This document shows, piece after piece, positions 60,472 to 64,000 of a stretch of DNA of 64,000 nucleotides. Location: contig NZ_BMUF01000013.1 of the NCBI RefSeq assembly GCF_014650055.1, positions 186,001-250,000 on the forward strand, given 5' to 3'. The position numbers and the translations under genes are program-made. The notes beneath the pieces were generated by a model, which did not search any database, was not told where the DNA came from, and saw only the letters and a list, made by a program, of their open reading frames with translations. Each line of letters starts with the position of its first letter. Within the stretch, counting starts at the first letter, position 1. The stretch is from Streptomyces malachitofuscus (GTDB lineage Bacteria; Actinomycetota; Actinomycetes; Streptomycetales; Streptomycetaceae).

Positions 60472-61611
60472 TCACCGCCCGTTGAAGGCGTCCTTCAGCC
60501 GGGAGAACAAGCCCTGCTGCCCGGGTTGGAACTGGCCCGTGGGGCGTTCCTCGCCGCGGAGCTTGGCGAGTTCGCGCAGGAGGCGTTCCTGTTCGGGGTC
60601 GAGCTTGGTCGGGGTCTGGACCTCGACGTGGACGATGAGGTCGCCCCGGCCGCCGCCGCGCAGATGCGTGACGCCCCGGCCGTGCAGCGGGATCGACTGG
60701 CCGGACTGGGTGCCGGGCCGGATGTCGACCTCCTCCATGCCGTCCAGCGTCTCCAGCGGCACCTTGGTGCCGAGGGCCGCCGCGGTCATCGGGATGGTGA
60801 CCGTGCAGTGCAGGTCGTCGCCGCGCCGCTGGAAGGTGGGGTGCGGGAGTTCGTGGATCTCCACGTACAGGTCGCCGGCCGGACCGCCGCCGGGCCCGAC
60901 CTCGCCCTCACCGGCCAGCTGGATCCGGGTGCCGTTGTCGACGCCGGCCGGGATCTTGACCGTGAGCGTGCGCCGGGAGCGGATCCGTCCGTCGCCCGCG
61001 CACTCCGGGCAGGGAGTGGGGACGACCGTGCCGAAGCCCTGGCACTGCGGGCAGGGGCGGGACGTCATGACCTGGCCCAGGAAGGACCGCGTGACCTGCG
61101 AGACCTCACCGCGGCCGCGGCACATGTCACACGTCTGCGCGGTGGTGCCGGGCGCGGCGCCCTCGCCGTTGCAGGTGGTGCAGACGATCGCCGTGTCGAC
61201 CTGGATGTCCTTGGTGGTGCCGAACGCGGCCTCGTCCAGCTCCACCTCGATGCGGATCATCGCGTCCTGGCCCCGGCGGGTGCGCGAGCGCGGCCCGCGC
61301 TGCGACGCCGTGCCGAAGAACGCGTCCATGATGTCGGAGAAGTTGCCGAAGCCACCGGCTCCGAAGCCGCCCGCGCCCCCGGCGCCGCCGGCCTGCGAGA
61401 GCGGGTCGCCGCCGAGGTCGTAGACCTGCTTCTTCTGTGGGTCCGACAGCACCTCGTAGGCGGCGTTGATCTCCTTGAACCGCTCCTGGGTCTTCGGATC
61501 CGGGTTGACGTCCGGATGCAGCTCGCGGGCGAGCCGCCGGAAGGCCTTCTTGATCTCCTCCTGCGACGCGTCGCGGCGCACGCCGAGTACGGCGTAGTAG
61601 TCCGTGGCCAC
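60472..61611 (-). CDS. dnaJ: chaperone DnaJ
   Basis: 379-residue Hsp40 that delivers clients to DnaK. J domain (1-70) with HPD at 32-34, a Gly-rich linker (GGAGGAGGFGAGGFGNF), four zinc-binding CxxCxGxG repeats (CTTCNGEG, CDMCRGRG, CPQCQGFG, CPECAGDG) and the C-terminal substrate domains. The second of the usual two Streptomyces dnaJ genes, the one linked to hrcA rather than to dnaK-grpE. GTG at 61611 shares its G with the hrcA stop codon, so it is translated from the CIRCE-controlled hrcA mRNA. Confidence 0.96.
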   Translation of the reverse strand: MATDYYAVLGVRRDASQEEIKKAFRRLARELHPDVNPDPKTQERFKEINAAYEVLSDPQKKQVYDLGGDPLSQAGGAGGAGGFGAGGFGNFSDIMDAFFGTASQRGPRSRTRRGQDAMIRIEVELDEAAFGTTKDIQVDTAIVCTTCNGEGAAPGTTAQTCDMCRGRGEVSQVTRSFLGQVMTSRPCPQCQGFGTVVPTPCPECAGDGRIRSRRTLTVKIPAGVDNGTRIQLAGEGEVGPGGGPAGDLYVEIHELPHPTFQRRGDDLHCTVTIPMTAAALGTKVPLETLDGMEEVDIRPGTQSGQSIPLHGRGVTHLRGGGRGDLIVHVEVQTPTKLDPEQERLLRELAKLRGEERPTGQFQPGQQGLFSRLKDAFNGR

Positions 61612-62627
61612 TACGACTCCGCCAGGATCTGTCCGACGTACCGTGCCACTGCGCGTACCGCTCCCATCGTTCCCGGGTAGTCCATGCGTGTCGGTCCGAC
61701 CACGCCGAGCTTGGCAACCGCCTCGCCGCCCGAACCGTAGCCCACCGACACGACGGACGTGGAGTTGAGTCCTTCATGGGCGTTCTCATGACCGATACGG
61801 ACGGTCACGCCCGGATCCTTCGCCTCGCCGAGCAACTTGAGGAGCACGACCTGCTCCTCCAGCGCCTCCAGGACGGGCCGGATCGTGAGGGGGAAGTCAT
61901 GTCCGAAGCGGGTGAGATTGGCGGTACCGCCGATCATCAGCCGCTCCTCGTTCTCCTCGACGAGCGTCTCCAGGAGAGTGGAGAGCACCGTCGAGACCGT
62001 ACCGCGGTCCTCGGATTCGAAGGCCTCCGGGAGGTCCTCCACCAGACTCGGCACATCCGTGAACCGGCGGCCCGCGACCCGGCTGTTCAGCCGCGCCCGC
62101 AGATCCGCCAGGGACGACTCGCCGAACGGCGCCGGGCAGTCGACCATGCGCTGCTCGACCCGGCCGGTGTCCGTGATCAGCACCAGCATCAGCCGCGCGG
62201 GCGCCAGCGACAGCAGCTCCACGTGCCGCACCGTGGACCGGGTCAGCGACGGGTACTGCACGACGGCGACCTGCCGGGTGAGCTGCGCGAGCAGCCGTAC
62301 GGTCCTGGCGACCACGTCGTCGAGGTCGACGGCGCCCTCCAGGAAGTTCTGGATGGCGCGCCGCTCGGGCGCGGTCATCGGCTTGACGCCGGCGAGCTTG
62401 TCGACGAACAGCCGGTAACCCTTGTCGGTGGGGATCCGCCCGGCGCTGGTGTGCGGCTGGGCGATGAAGCCCTCGTCCTCCAGGGCCGCCATGTCGTTGC
62501 GCACGGTGGCCGGGGAGACGCCGAGGTTGTGCCGCTCGGTGAGCGCCTTGGAGCCGACGGGCTCCTCGGTGCCCACATAGTCCTGGACGATGGCGCGCAG
62601 CACCTGGAGCCTGCGTTCACTGAGCAT
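61611..62627 (-). CDS. hrcA: heat-inducible transcription repressor HrcA
   Basis: 338-residue repressor that binds CIRCE and controls groEL and its own operon. N-terminal winged helix: MLSERRLQVLRAIVQDYVGT, then SKALTERHNLGVSPATVRND; followed by DEGFIAQPHTSAGRIPTDKGY (HrcA signature) and the GAF-like/inserted dimer domains. ATG at 62627 (three residues after an alternative at 62636). A CIRCE element lies 39 bp upstream, so it autoregulates. Coupled to dnaJ. Confidence 0.97.
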   Translation of the reverse strand: MLSERRLQVLRAIVQDYVGTEEPVGSKALTERHNLGVSPATVRNDMAALEDEGFIAQPHTSAGRIPTDKGYRLFVDKLAGVKPMTAPERRAIQNFLEGAVDLDDVVARTVRLLAQLTRQVAVVQYPSLTRSTVRHVELLSLAPARLMLVLITDTGRVEQRMVDCPAPFGESSLADLRARLNSRVAGRRFTDVPSLVEDLPEAFESEDRGTVSTVLSTLLETLVEENEERLMIGGTANLTRFGHDFPLTIRPVLEALEEQVVLLKLLGEAKDPGVTVRIGHENAHEGLNSTSVVSVGYGSGGEAVAKLGVVGPTRMDYPGTMGAVRAVARYVGQILAES

Positions 62628-62665
62628 CGCGCACACCTCCAGTAGCTTTCCGCCCGGTCACGTCT

Positions 62666-62692
62666 CTGGCACTCTTCGCACGCGAGTGCCAG
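62666..62692. promoter_or_regulatory. CIRCE operator of hrcA-dnaJ
   Basis: CTGGCACTC-N9-GAGTGCCAG, a perfect 9-bp inverted repeat with the canonical 9-nt spacer; compared with the consensus TTAGCACTC/GAGTGCTAA it differs at the first and third positions (symmetrically). Located upstream of hrcA and therefore the HrcA binding site. Confidence 0.93.
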
Positions 62693-62790
62693 ACTTCCCC
62701 GGCCCAGTGTACGGCCGGGGGGTACGCACGGGGCAAGGCCGGTCCCGCGCCCGTCGCGCCGGGCGGCGCCGTCCCCGATAGCGTCCCGTC

Positions 62791-63525
62791 ATGACCGTGA
62801 CTTGGGAAGAGTCGGGATGGGAGCAAGTGGCGCCCGGGGTGGGCCGGTGCCGGCTGCCGGTGTGGGACTGCGCGGCGGGGCTCGTGGTGGGGGCGGGCGG
62901 CGTGCTGCTCGTCGACGCGGGCTCCGGTCTGGGCGAGGGCGCACGGTTGCGGGCCGAGGCGCAGGCGCTCACCGGCCGCCGTGTGACGCATCTCGCGCTC
63001 ACCCACCCCCACTTCGATCACATCCTCGGGGCGGCGGCGTTCGCGGGCGCGGAGGTGTTCGGCGCGGTGGGCATGGACACCGTACTGACGGCGCGGGGGC
63101 GTGAGGAGCTGCGCGCGGACGCGGTGCGGCACGGGCTGGACGCGCGCGTGGCGGAGGAGGCCGTGGACGCGCTGGTCGCGCCCCGGCACGCGGTGAGCGG
63201 CGAGTGGACGCTCGACCTGGGTGCGGACGGCGGCCGTCAGGTGCTGCTGGCGAACGTGGGCCCGGGGCACACCGCCCACGATCTCGCGGTCCTGGTGCCC
63301 GGCGACCCGGAGGTGGTGTTCTGCGGCGACCTGGTCGAGGAGTCCGGCGAACCGCAGGCCGGACCCGACGCCGTACCGGAGCGGTGGCCGGCCGCTCTGG
63401 ACCGGCTGCTGGCACTGGGCGGGGAGGACGCGCTGTACGTGCCCGGTCACGGAGCGGTGGTCGACGCGGCGTTCGTCCGGGCCCAACGCGACGCGCTGGC
63501 ACGGCGTTTCGGCGTGTCGGACTGA
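62791..63525 (+). CDS. MBL-fold metallohydrolase
   Basis: 244-residue metallo-beta-lactamase-fold hydrolase. LALTHPHFDHILGAAAF holds the metal motif HxHxDH-type (HPHFDH), further ligands are VGPGHTAHDLAV (His), VFCGDLVEESG (Asp) and YVPGHGAVVD (His). ATG at 62791. Divergent from hrcA; the 163 bp between them contain the CIRCE. Substrate unknown; thioester or lactone hydrolysis are common in the superfamily. Confidence 0.88.
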   Translation: MTVTWEESGWEQVAPGVGRCRLPVWDCAAGLVVGAGGVLLVDAGSGLGEGARLRAEAQALTGRRVTHLALTHPHFDHILGAAAFAGAEVFGAVGMDTVLTARGREELRADAVRHGLDARVAEEAVDALVAPRHAVSGEWTLDLGADGGRQVLLANVGPGHTAHDLAVLVPGDPEVVFCGDLVEESGEPQAGPDAVPERWPAALDRLLALGGEDALYVPGHGAVVDAAFVRAQRDALARRFGVSD

Positions 63526-63559
63526 TCACGGCGGGCGGGATCCTCGTATCGTCGTGAGA

Positions 63560-64000
63560 ATGCGCCAGTACTCCGCCGATCTGACCCCTCCGTGGAAGAA
63601 ACCGCAGCCCGTCCCCGAGGTGGCCGCCGAGCCCGGGCTGGTCGTGGAGGAACCCGGCACCGGCTTCTGCGGCGCGGTGATCCGCTGCGAGGCGGGGACG
63701 GTGACGCTGGAGGACCGCTTCGGCAAGCACCGGGTGTTCCCGCTGGAGCCGCGGGGCTTCCTGCTCGAGGGGCGCGTGGTGACGCTGGTGCGGCCGGCGT
63801 CCGGTCCGGCCCGGCCCACGCGTACGGCGTCGGGGTCGGTGGCCGTTCCCGGCGCACGGGCGCGGGTCGCCCGCGCGGGGCGCATCTACGTGGAGGGGCG
63901 GCACGACGCCGAACTGGTCGAGAAGGTGTGGGGCGACGACCTGCGGATCGAGGGGGTGGTCGTGGAGTACCTGGAGGGTGTGGACGACCTGCCGTCGATC
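63560..64000 (+). CDS. DUF3097-family protein, 5' part
   Basis: The first 147 codons are in the window and open to the edge: MRQYSADLTPPWKKPQPVPE, then TGFCGAVIRCEAGTVTLEDR, FGKHRVFPLEPRGFLLEGR and GRIYVEGRHDAELVEKVWGD. This matches the actinobacterial DUF3097 family, in which the VEGRHDAELVEKVWG stretch resembles a TOPRIM-like acidic motif. Function unknown. 35 bp after the MBL gene and probably cotranscribed with it. Confidence 0.8.
   Translation, partial: MRQYSADLTPPWKKPQPVPEVAAEPGLVVEEPGTGFCGAVIRCEAGTVTLEDRFGKHRVFPLEPRGFLLEGRVVTLVRPASGPARPTRTASGSVAVPGARARVARAGRIYVEGRHDAELVEKVWGDDLRIEGVVVEYLEGVDDLPSI

Overview
The window is very GC-rich, gene-dense actinobacterial chromosome and almost certainly comes from a Streptomyces. 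The signs are the strong G/C third-position bias, frequent GTG/TTG starts, 4-bp ATGA/GTGA gene overlaps, a LAXTG (class E sortase) sorting signal, the HTH-DUF5753/DUF397 pair, and a gene order typical of the Streptomyces core (ppdK ... glyS-znuACB-zur-uppS-recO ... leuA ... phoH-ybeY-era ... tricorn-rsmE-dnaJ-hrcA). I saw no rRNA, tRNA, CRISPR array, prophage or transposase. Most of the window is housekeeping DNA, interrupted by short accessory islands and by small palindromic repeats.

Layout. 1-4.8 kb: a SulP anion permease overlapping a beta-carbonic anhydrase, then an OmpR-type two-component pair and a sortase-anchored Excalibur protein. 4.9-11.1 kb: ppdK, a membrane sulfatase-fold enzyme (polyol-phosphate polymerase-like) and a tRNA dihydrouridine synthase. 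11.1-15 kb: a DHA2 drug exporter broken by a small palindromic repeat, a short-chain dehydrogenase remnant, a small zinc-finger protein, and a TetR/aldo-keto reductase pair with a strong operator. 15-22.5 kb: glyS, the zinc uptake operon znuACB with its regulator zur, a secreted protein, uppS and recO. 22.5-28.8 kb: an AT-richer regulatory island (two small ORFs facing XRE-DUF5753 and DUF397), a cupin, a secreted peptidase, an ArsR-type regulator and a secreted glycoside-hydrolase-like protein. 28.8-36.1 kb: a NarL-type two-component system next to an MMPL exporter, a GNAT fused to six membrane helices, a D-amino-acid oxidase and a TerB-like protein.

36.2-46.6 kb: leuA with a leucine-rich leader peptide and attenuator, an M4 metalloprotease followed by its emfourin-type inhibitor, a GH1 beta-glucosidase, then the cluster phoH-ybeY-CorC-like-mmcQ-(degenerate cytidine deaminase)-secreted protein-era. 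46.6-52.6 kb: a PfkB kinase, a glucarate degradation pair (gudD, kdgD) with a divergent IclR regulator, and an MFS transporter. 52.6-64 kb: a repeat-rich intergenic patch, rnz, a HIT hydrolase, a tricorn protease, a lipoprotein, a very large hairpin, rsmE, a nitronate monooxygenase, dnaJ-hrcA under a CIRCE operator, an MBL-fold hydrolase and the start of a DUF3097 gene.

The least ordinary signals are the following. (i) A family of ~37-41-bp units with ends TGGGGG...GGGGGAG is present in four copies; one frameshifts a transporter and one sits in frame inside another. (ii) The 3' ends of two housekeeping genes, era and dnaJ, each have a second copy ~128 bp downstream that begins exactly at the stop codon; the era copy is in frame with era. 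(iii) A GNAT-6TM fusion. (iv) A cytidine-deaminase-like protein without its catalytic residues. (v) A protease/inhibitor pair. (vi) Several strong operator palindromes not yet tied to a regulator.
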